DNA from: a bacterium HR29
GTDB lineage: Bacteria; Chloroflexota; Dehalococcoidia; Tepidiformales; Tepidiformaceae
Direction: 5' to 3'
DNA length: 64,000 nt
Assembly (NCBI GenBank): GCA_002898215.1
Contig: BEIF01000001.1
Coordinates: forward strand, 477,501-541,500
The stretch's first letter is position 1; every line of letters starts with the position of its first letter. A program made the translations under genes and the position numbers. The notes under the pieces were generated by a model, which made no database searches, had not been told where the DNA came from, and saw only the letters and a list, made by a program, of their open reading frames with translations. This document shows positions 17,596 to 25,510 of this stretch, one piece after another.

Positions 17596-18713
17596 GCGGC
17601 CCGCGACCTCCAGCCGGGGACGGACCGCTCCCGCCGGCCGACTTCCGGCCCGACTTCGACGCCTACCCCATGCTCACCGGCGACCTGCCCGGCATCGGCG
17701 GGCGCATCCGGGAGCGCGTCGAAGACTTCGTGGTCGAAGAGGTGCCCGCCTACCTCCCGTCCGGCGAAGGCGAGCACCTCTACCTCTACGTGGAGAAGGT
17801 CGGGATCGCCACGCCGCAGCTCGTCGAGCACCTTCGGGATGCGGGAGGTATCCCGGAGGCCGAAATCGGAACGGCCGGCCTCAAGGACAAGCGCGCGGTC
17901 GCGCGACAGTGGATTAGCATCCCGCGTCGCTGCCAGGAGCGGGCCGCAGTCTTGGAAGAGTTGGGCGTGCGCATCCTCGATGCCCGGCCGCACCGGAACA
18001 AGCTGCGCACCGGACACCTCGCCGGCAACCGCTTCCGCGTGCACATCCGTGCCGCCCGGGACGCGGAGTCCGCTCGGCGCATCCTCGCTCGGCTCGCCGC
18101 CGAAGGCGTGCCGAACTACTTCGGCCCGCAGCGCTTCGGACGGGAGGGCGAGAACGCGGTGAAGGGCCTCGCCGTCCTCCGCGGTCGCCGCTTCGGCCCG
18201 CGCTGGCTCGAGCGGTTGCTCGTCTCCAGCGTGCAGTCGCTCCTCTTCAACGAATGGCTCGCCGAGCGGATGCGGCGGGGGCTCTTCGACCGCTTCCTCG
18301 AGGGGGACGTGGCGAAGAAGCACGCCACGGGCGGCGAGTTCACCGTCACCGAACCCGAAACGGAGCGGGAGCGGCTGCTCCGCTTCGAGATATCGCCGAC
18401 GGGGCCCATTTTCGGCCGGAAGATGCGGGAGGCGGCCGGCCCCGCCCGAGCCTTCGAAGACGAGATCCTCGCCCGCTACGGCCTCGCCCGCCAAGCATTC
18501 GGACGCCGCCGGGGCGACCGCCGCTTCGCCCGCGTGCCCCTCCGCGAATGGAGCGTCGAGCCGTCTCCGGAAGGCCTCTGGGTATCGTTCGCCCTCCCCA
18601 AGGGTGCGTATGCGACCGCGGTCCTTCGCGAGGTGATGAAGGTGCCGCTCGCTCCGGGCGAAGCCGACGAGGCCGACGAGCCGACCGACGAGCTCACCAG
18701 CGGTCGGGACTGA
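17592..18713 (+). CDS. truD: tRNA pseudouridine synthase TruD
   Basis: 373 residues from TTG 17592. TruD converts U13 of tRNA-Glu to pseudouridine. The catalytic motif AGLKDKRAVARQW is intact (Asp of KDK), as are the family motifs VEDFVVEEVPAY, HRNKLRTGHLAGNRFRV and VPNYFGPQRFG. The start is uncertain: TTG 17592 overlaps the glpX stop (TTGA) and keeps a conserved-looking segment before LTGDLPGIGG, whereas ATG 17670 gives 347 residues. Neither has a good ribosome site, so coupling to glpX is likely. Its 3' end overlaps the convergent acetyltransferase by 20 bp. Confidence 0.92.
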   Translation: MSGPRPPAGDGPLPPADFRPDFDAYPMLTGDLPGIGGRIRERVEDFVVEEVPAYLPSGEGEHLYLYVEKVGIATPQLVEHLRDAGGIPEAEIGTAGLKDKRAVARQWISIPRRCQERAAVLEELGVRILDARPHRNKLRTGHLAGNRFRVHIRAARDAESARRILARLAAEGVPNYFGPQRFGREGENAVKGLAVLRGRRFGPRWLERLLVSSVQSLLFNEWLAERMRRGLFDRFLEGDVAKKHATGGEFTVTEPETERERLLRFEISPTGPIFGRKMREAAGPARAFEDEILARYGLARQAFGRRRGDRRFARVPLREWSVEPSPEGLWVSFALPKGAYATAVLREVMKVPLAPGEADEADEPTDELTSGRD

Positions 18714-19893
18714 ACGGCGCGCAACGCGTACGGAAGAGAGCGTCCATCTCGGCGAGTGTTCGGCGGTCGGCCCCTTCGATGAGGCCGGCGGCTGCGAGCT
18801 GGGTGGCGCTCCGGTGCCCGAAGAGAAGCTTCGCAAGGGTGTGGACGGTCATCGCCGGTTCCGGGCGCCCAAGTAGGCGGCGAACCGAGACCTCACCGCC
18901 CTCGACGCTCAGCTCGTAACCGCCGTCGTTCCAGGCGAGAAGCTCGTCGCGCACCGTGAACTGCACGCGGCCCTCGGCATCGTACCCGCGGGCCGCAAGG
19001 GCCGCCGGCACGTCGACGACTCGCGCCAGCATTCCGTCGTAGGCGGTGTCCCGCAGCATACGCGGTTCGACGAGCAGCTCCGGCAGGGGATCGTCGGGCG
19101 GTGCGGCCTGCCAGAAAACATAACGGGCGAGGTGCATCCGGGACATCAGGGACCAGAAGGCCCGATAGGCCGTTGGCGTGAGCCACGCCAGGTCGTTCAC
19201 CACCACGCGCTGTGTCGGCTCTGGCCCTTCGTACGGCCCCGGTCCCGTCGTGTAGATGCAGTAGCCCAACGGCTGGCCCTCCTCCTCGTAGACCACCGCG
19301 GCCTTCTGGTCGAGCCTCCCCTCCGGCGGCGCCAGGGCCCCCGCGTCCCACATCGGCCGGCCTCGGTGGACGAAGCCGGTCTTGTCCGCGCGAAAGGCTC
19401 GGTAGATCTCCACCAGGAGCCCGAAATCCCGCTCGGGGTCGATTTCCCGGAGGCGCCCGGGCAGGTCGCGCGGATGGGTGAACTGCAGGTAGCGGGGCTC
19501 GACCTGGTAACGGTGGTGGGTCGAGACTACCGCGTACCCGAAGCGCTGGTAGATGGCTGCTTGCGAGGCGTACAGCACGGCCAGCGCCCGCTCGCCTCGC
19601 TCCTTCAGCTCCTCGAAGTGCCGGCGAACGGCCATGCGCAGGAAGCCGCGTTGGCGGTCGATGGGGTCGGTCGAAACCGTGGTCACACCGGAGATCGGGG
19701 TCGAGACGCCGTTCATCCGCATGGTGAGCGGCCACGAGCCGTGGACGGTCGCGAGGCGGTCGTTCTCGAACACGCACAGGGTCATCTCGGGCCGGAGCGC
19801 TCGGAATTTCGCCGGGTCCAGCGCGAGGGAGCGGGAGACGAGCCGGGCGACATCGGGCATTTCGTCGGCGGTTGCGGGTCGAAGCTCGATCAT
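18694..19893 (-). CDS. Eis-like GNAT N-acetyltransferase
   Basis: 399 residues. The layout is that of the Eis family: an N-terminal GNAT domain (about 1-150, with VSTDPIDRQRGFLRMAVRRHF as the acetyl-CoA-binding segment), a second GNAT-like domain (about 150-290) and a C-terminal SCP2-like domain (about 290-399). Mycobacterial Eis acetylates aminoglycosides and protein lysines; the substrate here is unknown. Start is ATG at 19893, without a ribosome site but with a CATACT box 7 nt upstream. Its 3' end overlaps truD. Confidence 0.87.
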   Translation of the reverse strand: MIELRPATADEMPDVARLVSRSLALDPAKFRALRPEMTLCVFENDRLATVHGSWPLTMRMNGVSTPISGVTTVSTDPIDRQRGFLRMAVRRHFEELKERGERALAVLYASQAAIYQRFGYAVVSTHHRYQVEPRYLQFTHPRDLPGRLREIDPERDFGLLVEIYRAFRADKTGFVHRGRPMWDAGALAPPEGRLDQKAAVVYEEEGQPLGYCIYTTGPGPYEGPEPTQRVVVNDLAWLTPTAYRAFWSLMSRMHLARYVFWQAAPPDDPLPELLVEPRMLRDTAYDGMLARVVDVPAALAARGYDAEGRVQFTVRDELLAWNDGGYELSVEGGEVSVRRLLGRPEPAMTVHTLAKLLFGHRSATQLAAAGLIEGADRRTLAEMDALFRTRCAPFSPDRW

Positions 19894-19900
19894 GGCCGCA

Positions 19901-19906
19901 AGTATG
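19901..19906 (-). promoter_or_regulatory. -10 box CATACT of a leaderless promoter (Eis-like gene)
   Basis: CATACT on the minus strand ends 7 nt before ATG 19893. The 152-bp gap to bioB serves two divergent genes. Confidence 0.42.
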
Positions 19907-20045
19907 GCCTCGGCCGTGACGGGCCGCCACCGGAAGCGTTTGTCACCATTGGCGTCCTGGTGGTTGACGAATCGCCCGACCCTTCGCGACCATCGCTGCG
20001 GTCGTGGCGCGGCGCTGCGGCACGCTTCCTTCGAGGAGGAAACGC

Positions 20046-21023
20046 ATGGTGGATTGGCAAGCGGTGGAGCGCGGAGCCTTGGCGGGGGAACCGCTCCCGA
20101 TCGCGGTGGCGGAGGCGCTGGTGGGCGTTTCCCCGCCGGACCTCCTGCGGCTCGTCGCGATCGCGCACGCGGCGCGGCTTCGGCATCACGGACCCGGCAC
20201 CGAGCTGGAGGCGCTCATCAGCGCGAAAACCGGCGGCTGCCCCGAGGATTGTCGCTTCTGCTCGCAATCGATGCATTTCGAAACCGGCGTCGCGGCCCAC
20301 CCCTTTCTCGACCCCGACGAGGTGGTGCGCCGTGCCCTCGAAGCCGAAGCGCAGGGAGCGCGCCAGTTCTGCATCGTCGCTGCGGTGCGCGGGCCGAACG
20401 AACGTCTCCTGCGCTCCGCCATCGCGGCGGTCGAAGCGGTGCGGACGCGGACGTCGCTCGAGGTCCACGCCTCGCTGGGGATCCTCGCGCCGGACGATGC
20501 GCGCCGCCTCGCCGCCGCCGGTGTGCGGCGCTACAACCACAACCTCGAGACGGCCCGGAGCTTCTTCCCACGGGTGGTCACGACGCACACCTGGGAGGAG
20601 CGGTACCGCACCTGCATCTACGCTCGAGAAGCGGGGATGGAGGTGTGCTCGGGCGGCATATTCGGCATGGGCGAAGGCTGGCCCGAGCGCCTCGAGTTCG
20701 CCGAACAGCTCCGAACCCTCGACCCCGCCGAAATCCCCATCAACTTCCTGGACCCTCGGCCTGGCACGCCGCTCGGCGGGCGGCCCTTGCTCGAACCGCT
20801 GGAGGCGGTCCACATCATCGCCCTCTTCCGCTTGCTCTTTCCCCGCGCCAGCATCCGGGTCTCCGGCGGTCGCGAACGAGTCCTCCGCGACCTCCAGGCG
20901 CTCGCGCTGCTCGCCGGTGCGAACGGAATCGTGCTCGGGAACTACCTCACCACCCGCGGCCGCAGCGCCGCCGACGACCTCCAGATGTTGCGGGACCTCG
21001 GCCTCACCGACCCCGATGCGTAG
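20046..21023 (+). CDS. bioB: Biotin synthase BioB
   Basis: 325 residues. BioB is a radical-SAM enzyme that inserts sulfur into dethiobiotin, the last step of biotin synthesis. The radical-SAM cluster is CPEDCRFC (C65, C69, C72). YNHNLET, a typical BioB segment, and INFLDPRPGTPL also match. Start is ATG at 20046 with a strong GAGGAGGAAA site upstream; an upstream in-frame ATG is ignored. No other bio genes and no BirA-type operator are seen nearby. The CoA-transferase gene follows 21 nt later with its own -10 box. Confidence 0.95.
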   Translation: MVDWQAVERGALAGEPLPIAVAEALVGVSPPDLLRLVAIAHAARLRHHGPGTELEALISAKTGGCPEDCRFCSQSMHFETGVAAHPFLDPDEVVRRALEAEAQGARQFCIVAAVRGPNERLLRSAIAAVEAVRTRTSLEVHASLGILAPDDARRLAAAGVRRYNHNLETARSFFPRVVTTHTWEERYRTCIYAREAGMEVCSGGIFGMGEGWPERLEFAEQLRTLDPAEIPINFLDPRPGTPLGGRPLLEPLEAVHIIALFRLLFPRASIRVSGGRERVLRDLQALALLAGANGIVLGNYLTTRGRSAADDLQMLRDLGLTDPDA

Positions 21024-21031
21024 GCTGTCCG

Positions 21032-21037
21032 TATACT
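21032..21037 (+). promoter_or_regulatory. -10 box TATACT of a leaderless promoter (CoA transferase)
   Basis: TATACT, five of six consensus bases, ends 7 nt before GTG 21045. It lies in the short bioB-CoA transferase gap, so the second gene need not depend on bioB. Confidence 0.52.
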
Positions 21038-21044
21038 CCGAACC

Positions 21045-22271
21045 GTGCGTCCCCTCGAAGACATCGTCGTACTCGACTTGACGTGGGTCCTTGCCGGGCC
21101 CTTCGCCTCCATGCTGCTCTGCGACCTCGGGGCCGATGTAATCAAGGTCGAGCGCCCACCTTGGGGGGACATCTCCCGCACCACGGGTCCGTACCAGAAC
21201 GGCTTCAGCGGCTACTTCTTCAGCATCAACCGGGGGAAGCGCTCCATCGCCATCGACCTGCGCCATCCCGAGGGGCGAGAGCTCTTCCTGCGGCTTGCCG
21301 AACGGGCCGACGTGGTGATGGAGAACTTCACCCCAGGAACGATGGAGAAGCTTGGGCTCGGCTACGACGTGCTCTCCGCCCGGAACCCGCGGCTCGTGTA
21401 CGCGTCCACCTCGGGCTTCGGCCAAACGGGTCCGTACCGCACCCGCCCCGCCCTCGACATCATCGTCCAGGCGATGGGAGGTGCGATGTCGATTACCGGG
21501 GAGCCGGGCGGCCGGCCCGTGCGCCCCGGCGTCTCCTACGGGGACGTCGCCGCCGGGCTCTTCACCGTCATCGGCATCCTGGCGGCACTTCACGAGCGGG
21601 AGCGTACCGGCCGCGGGCAGGCGGTCGACATCTCCATGCTCGATTGCCAGGTCACGGTGATGGAGAACGCCATCATGCGCTACTTCGTCACCGGTGAGGT
21701 TCCTGGCCCGCTCGGCACCCGCCACCCGAGCGCTACCCCGTTCCAGGCTTTCCCCACCGCCGACGGCTACCTCGTCGTGGCGCTCGGTTTCGGCGAAGAG
21801 AACCAGTGGAACCTCCTCTGCGGCATCCTGGGCTTGCCCGAGCTCATTGACGACCCACGCTTCGATACCGGGCCGAAGCGGACGGCGCACCACGCGGAGC
21901 TCGAACCGATCCTCCAGGCGGCCTTCCGCAAGCGGACGACGGCCGAGTGGCTCGCCGAGCTCGAAGCGGTCGGGATCCCCTGCGGGCCCATCAACCGCGT
22001 GCCGGAGGTTGTGGCCGACCCCCAGGTCCAACATCGGAACATGATCGTCCCGGTGCACCACCACAAGGCCGGCACCATCCCCATCGCGAACACGCCCTTC
22101 AAGTTCTCGGCCTCCGAAGCCGGCATCAAAGGCCCTCCCCCCGACTTCGGCCAGCACACGCGCGAGGTGCTGCGGGAATTCCTCGGGCTTGGCGATGCTG
22201 CCATCGACGATCTCGTCGCCCGCGGCGTCGTGGCGACCGAGGGCGGGCCCGACCTCTCGCTGATTACCTGA
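21045..22271 (+). CDS. Family III CoA transferase (CaiB/BaiF type)
   Basis: 408 residues, normal for family III CoA transferases (formyl-CoA, carnitine, succinyl-CoA transferases). These move CoA between carboxylic acids through an aspartyl-CoA thioester; the catalytic Asp is D138 in PALDIIVQAMGG. Other hallmarks are LDLTWVLAGPFASMLLCDLGADVIKVE at the N-terminus and ENFTPGTMEKLGLGYDVL. The acid substrate cannot be read. Start is GTG 21045. With the thiolase, SDR and hot-dog genes elsewhere in the window it hints at carboxylic-acid degradation. The 3' end overlaps the convergent nadD-like gene by 8 bp. Confidence 0.92.
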   Translation: MRPLEDIVVLDLTWVLAGPFASMLLCDLGADVIKVERPPWGDISRTTGPYQNGFSGYFFSINRGKRSIAIDLRHPEGRELFLRLAERADVVMENFTPGTMEKLGLGYDVLSARNPRLVYASTSGFGQTGPYRTRPALDIIVQAMGGAMSITGEPGGRPVRPGVSYGDVAAGLFTVIGILAALHERERTGRGQAVDISMLDCQVTVMENAIMRYFVTGEVPGPLGTRHPSATPFQAFPTADGYLVVALGFGEENQWNLLCGILGLPELIDDPRFDTGPKRTAHHAELEPILQAAFRKRTTAEWLAELEAVGIPCGPINRVPEVVADPQVQHRNMIVPVHHHKAGTIPIANTPFKFSASEAGIKGPPPDFGQHTREVLREFLGLGDAAIDDLVARGVVATEGGPDLSLIT

Positions 22272-22980
22272 ACCCGCCCCGGTAGAGCCGATGGCGGGCG
22301 ATGTACCGGACCACCTCTGCCGGCGCTGCCCGTGGGCGAAGGCCGCTGGCCGCCCGAAAGCGGATTTCGGTCGACGAGACCGCGGCCGTCCACGCCGGCA
22401 GTTCGAGCGTGAGGATGTGCTCTCGCCAGTGCCGTGCAGGGCCGGCCAGCACCTGCTCGATCGCCTCCCGGCCTCCGGGGCCTCGTTCCGCGGCGAGCAA
22501 ACGGTGACTGCGAAAGAAGCGCTCGAGGGCAGCTTCCATCTCGCCCTCCTCGTAGTAACGGGGCTCGAAGAGTCGGACGAGCGTATCGTGCCCCACCACG
22601 AAGTCGAAGCTCGCTTCGGGATAGGCCCGTTGCAGCGCTGCCGACTGATCCGCGAGCAAGGCAGCGTTCGTAGCGACCACGGCGAGGTGCGCGTTCTCTC
22701 GGGCAACCGCGAGCAGCATGCCCGCCCGGTGATGGAGCGGCGCACCCGCCAGCGGTTTGTCCGCGTTCCGCGTACCGAGGAGCGCGACGACGGTATCGGC
22801 TCCGACAGTCGCGGCCGCACGTTCGAGAAGGGCGAAATGGGCAGCCGTGGGCGGGTTGAAGGAGGAAGGAAGCACCACGGCGCGCCCTGCCAGCGGCTCG
22901 GAACGGTCCAATCGCACCACCGCTGCCACGGGAAAGGCGTCGAGACGCGCCAGCGTACGGGCAAGGGCCAAGGGCGTCAC
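22264..22980 (-). CDS. NadD-like nucleotidyltransferase
   Basis: 238 residues. The nucleotidyltransferase signature SFNPPTAAH (about 39-47; the usual T/HxxH) and the C-terminal VSSTEIR motif (the ISSTxIR of the family) identify a nicotinate-nucleotide adenylyltransferase-like enzyme. NadD makes deamido-NAD from nicotinate mononucleotide and ATP. This copy has about 30 extra N-terminal residues before the first strand and may act on another nucleotide, so the gene symbol is withheld. Start ATG 22980 overlaps the stop of the cysteine desulfurase by 4 bp, indicating translational coupling. Confidence 0.8.
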   Translation of the reverse strand: MTPLALARTLARLDAFPVAAVVRLDRSEPLAGRAVVLPSSFNPPTAAHFALLERAAATVGADTVVALLGTRNADKPLAGAPLHHRAGMLLAVARENAHLAVVATNAALLADQSAALQRAYPEASFDFVVGHDTLVRLFEPRYYEEGEMEAALERFFRSHRLLAAERGPGGREAIEQVLAGPARHWREHILTLELPAWTAAVSSTEIRFRAASGLRPRAAPAEVVRYIARHRLYRGGFR

Positions 22981-24161
22981 GTCCGCACTCCTTCCCGTAG
23001 CCTCGCTGCCCGCAGGTAGGCCACGGCCTCGGCCGTTCGTTCGGCGGCGAGCTCCACCTCCTCCTCAGTGGTGCCTTCGCCCAGGCTGAAGCGGATGCTC
23101 CCCGCAGCGGCGCGGATGGGGACGCCCATGGCGAGGAGCACGTGCGAGGGCTCCCACGTGGAGTTCGAACAGGCGCTACCGGAGCTCACCGCAACGCCGC
23201 GTTCGTCGAGGGCCCGGACCAGGGACTCGCTGTCGATGCCTTCGAAGGCGACGTTGAGGATGTGCGGGAGGCATTCCTCCTGACAACCGTTGACCGACGC
23301 CCGGGGCACCCGGCGGAGGAGCGCCTCGCGCAGGCGCTCCCGGAGGGACCGCACGCGCACGCGGCGCTCCGGAATCCCCCTCGTTGCCTCTGCCAGGGCG
23401 GCCGCGGTTCCCGCGATGCCCGCGACGTTCTCCGTTCCCGCCCGCTTCTGGTGCTCCTGCCCGCCGCCGGCGAGGAGCGGCTGGAAGGGAGTGCCTCGCC
23501 GCAGGAAGAGGATGCCCGACCCCTTCGGCCCGCCGAACTTGTGCGCGGAGAGACTGAGGGCATCCACTCCGAGAGCGCGGACGTCAAGCGGGAGCCAGCC
23601 GACCGCCTGGACGGCGTCCGTGTGCAGCATGGGGCGATGCCCGGTCCGGGCTTCGAAAGCGCGGATGGCTTCGCCAACCGCCTCTACCGGCTGGATGGTG
23701 CCGACCTCGTTGTTCGCGAGCATGATGCTCACGAGGACCGTGTCCGTACGGAGGGCGGCCTCCACATCTTCGACGTGGACGCGCCCCCGCCGGTCACAGC
23801 CGACGTAGGTGACGTCGAACCCCAGGGTTTCGAGTGTCTGGGCGGCATGCAGCCCGGCGTGGTGCTCGATCGAGGTTGTGATGACGTGAGCACCGAGTCC
23901 GCCCCGCCGCATCGCTGCGGCAATACCGAGGAGCGCCGCGTTGATGCTCTCCGTCCCGCCGCTCGTGAAGATAATTTCGCGTGGCTCGGCGCCCAGACAT
24001 TCGGCCACGGTGCGTCGGGCGGCATCGAGGGCGGACTGCGCGCGGCGCCCGAGCTCATACAACCCGCTGGGGTTGCCGAACTCCGGGCCGAGGAACGGCT
24101 CCATGGCCGCGCGGGCCCGAGGGGAGAGCGGGGTAGTGGCGGCGTGGTCGAGGTAGATCAC
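22977..24161 (-). CDS. Cysteine desulfurase (NifS/IscS type)
   Basis: 394 residues. A PLP enzyme that releases sulfur from cysteine as a persulfide for Fe-S clusters, thiolated tRNA or cofactors. PLP lysine is K208 in SAHKFGG; active-site cysteine is C331 in SSGSACSNS, on a short loop that suggests the NifS/IscS group. Start is GTG 24161 in the family-typical position (IYLDHAATTPLS). There is no ribosome site, but TATGAT ends 6 nt upstream. No iscU, sufU or thiI gene is adjacent; the coupled nadD-like gene is the only partner in sight. Confidence 0.93.
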   Translation of the reverse strand: MIYLDHAATTPLSPRARAAMEPFLGPEFGNPSGLYELGRRAQSALDAARRTVAECLGAEPREIIFTSGGTESINAALLGIAAAMRRGGLGAHVITTSIEHHAGLHAAQTLETLGFDVTYVGCDRRGRVHVEDVEAALRTDTVLVSIMLANNEVGTIQPVEAVGEAIRAFEARTGHRPMLHTDAVQAVGWLPLDVRALGVDALSLSAHKFGGPKGSGILFLRRGTPFQPLLAGGGQEHQKRAGTENVAGIAGTAAALAEATRGIPERRVRVRSLRERLREALLRRVPRASVNGCQEECLPHILNVAFEGIDSESLVRALDERGVAVSSGSACSNSTWEPSHVLLAMGVPIRAAAGSIRFSLGEGTTEEEVELAAERTAEAVAYLRAARLREGVRT

Positions 24162-24167
24162 GGTGTC

Positions 24168-24173
24168 ATCATA
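24168..24173 (-). promoter_or_regulatory. -10 box TATGAT of a leaderless promoter (cysteine desulfurase)
   Basis: TATGAT on the minus strand (five of six consensus bases) ends 6 nt before GTG 24161, one of the clearest cases in the window. Confidence 0.55.
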
Positions 24174-24220
24174 CGCCCCGCCTCGCCCCCCGGCCGTTGA
24201 GCATGCGGTTCCCGAGTCGC

Positions 24221-24226
24221 TACGCT
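24221..24226 (+). promoter_or_regulatory. -10 box TACGCT of a leaderless promoter (hot-dog gene)
   Basis: TACGCT ends 6 nt before GTG 24233 and helps to select that start codon over ATG 24203. Confidence 0.48.
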
Positions 24227-24232
24227 GCCCGC

Positions 24233-24703
24233 GTGGCCATCGAATCGCTCCTTACTGAAGAGCTCCGCTCCTTCATCGGCCGCAGTGGTCCGGAAGTCAC
24301 GGTGTACGTCAGCGCGGGGGCCGTCGAGCGTGCCGCCGACGTCTTCCGCGGTACCCGAGAGGGGCTCGCGCTCGCGCCAGGCGCGCCCGTCCCCGGGTTC
24401 GTACTCGCCGCGCTGGAGTCCGACGTTCCTCGGGTCGCTCCTCCGGAGCCCCTGCCGAAGAGCCTGTTGGTCTCCAACGAGTGGCATTTCGAGCGGCCGC
24501 TTCGCTTGGGCGAGGCGCTGACGGCACAAGCGAAGGTTGCGGACATCACCGAACGCCTCGGCGGCCGGTTCGGTCAGGCGCTCTACGTGCGCACCGAGGT
24601 CGAGTTCCGCGACGATGCGGGCGCCCTGGTGGCGCGCTCCTCCATGACGCTGATGCATTACGACCCGTCCGGCGCGTCCCCTGCCGGGGAGGAGGAGTCG
24701 TGA
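24233..24703 (+). CDS. MaoC/FAS1-like hot-dog dehydratase subunit, first gene
   Basis: 156 residues from GTG 24233. It resembles the N-terminal MaoC-like (FAS1-type) dehydratase domain: VTVYVSAGAVERAADVFRG, then PKSLLVSNEWHFERPLRLGEALTAQAKVADI, the core strand of the hot-dog fold. Such proteins pair with a second hot-dog subunit to hydrate or dehydrate enoyl-CoA thioesters. Here the partner starts inside its stop codon. The in-frame ATG 24203 would add ten residues. Substrate unknown; two half-domains acting as a heterodimer, as in some mycobacterial HadAB-type enzymes, is the natural model. Confidence 0.77.
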   Translation: MAIESLLTEELRSFIGRSGPEVTVYVSAGAVERAADVFRGTREGLALAPGAPVPGFVLAALESDVPRVAPPEPLPKSLLVSNEWHFERPLRLGEALTAQAKVADITERLGGRFGQALYVRTEVEFRDDAGALVARSSMTLMHYDPSGASPAGEEES

Positions 24704-25119
24704 GCGCCTCGCCCTGGGAGGAGGGACGCGAGCTCCCGCCGTTCGAGGTGGCGGCGACGATGGAGCGGGTAATCCGCTACTGCGGGCTGAGCTGGAACTT
24801 CCCTCCCTTCTTCTACGACCCCGAAGCCGCCCGGGCGCAAGGGATGCCGGGCCCCCTCGTTCCAGGTCCCCTCAAGCTCGGCCTCCTCTACGCCGCGGTC
24901 GAACATTGGCTCCAGGGCCAAGGGTGGGTGCGGGACGTCCGTGCGGCGCACCGCCGCCCCGACCTTGTGGGGACGAAGCTCCGGATCGTTGGCCGCGTCG
25001 CACGGGTGTATGCGGAGGAGGGACGCCCGCGCGCCGATCTCGAGCTGGCGGTCCTCGACGAGGAGGGCCACCCCACCGTCCGCGGGTTCGCCAGCGTGGA
25101 GTTCGGGGCCGGTCCGTAG
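24700..25119 (+). CDS. MaoC-like hot-dog dehydratase subunit, second gene
   Basis: 139 residues. GTG 24700 overlaps the stop of the previous gene (GTGA) and has GGAGGAG upstream, so the pair is translationally coupled. Sequence features: an N-terminal RELPPFEVAATMERVIRYCGLSWNFPPFFYD segment and MPGPLVPGPLKLGLLYAAVEHWL, which corresponds to the central hot-dog helix. The usual hydratase-2 Asp/His motif is not plainly visible, so catalysis may need the partner subunit or differ from classical MaoC. Likely part of acyl-CoA metabolism. Confidence 0.75.
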   Translation: MSASPWEEGRELPPFEVAATMERVIRYCGLSWNFPPFFYDPEAARAQGMPGPLVPGPLKLGLLYAAVEHWLQGQGWVRDVRAAHRRPDLVGTKLRIVGRVARVYAEEGRPRADLELAVLDEEGHPTVRGFASVEFGAGP

Positions 25120-25510
25120 CTAGCCCTGCTTCGACGAGGAAACGGGGACGCTGCCTGCGTGCATTCCCCCAGGTTGCGCGCGCCTGAGAGCGCACACGCT
25201 GGCCGTAAGCGCTGCGAGGGTGCAGGGTGGCGCCGTTGTGGCCGGGTGGGCATTGCAGCCCGGGTCTCCCGGTCCGCGCACATTCGGCTGCGCCACGGCT
25301 GGCGCGGTGGTGGCGCGCGGGCATTGGAGCCGCTCGCGAAGTCCCGGTGCGGGCTTCACGCGGAGCGCCTTGCGCCGCGTCTCGGACCTGCTCGGAGAGC
25401 GTGGGCGGTGCGGCGAAGGAGATTCGCGAGGGATGGTTCGCGCCGGGCGAACACTCACCCCACGAGTTCGGGTACACTCCCCCAGAACGTCTGCTCGGGA
25501 GGAATCGCAC
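25120..25510 (+). other. 391-bp non-coding gap with imperfect repeats, upstream of the esterase
   Basis: No credible gene. It contains two related 30-35 bp stretches around 25228-25262 and 25304-25340, each with a GTGGC...GGGCATTG-AGCC core; one may be a degraded copy of the other. Its right end holds an inverted repeat and a -10 box described separately. Confidence 0.5.
25436..25478 (+). promoter_or_regulatory. Candidate operator plus -10 box for the esterase gene
   Basis: GTTCGC-GCCGG-GCGAAC (25436-25452) is a 6-bp-arm inverted repeat lying over the -35 position of a TACACT -10 box (25473-25478). No good -35 hexamer exists, so an activator or repressor binding the repeat is plausible. Confidence 0.42.
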
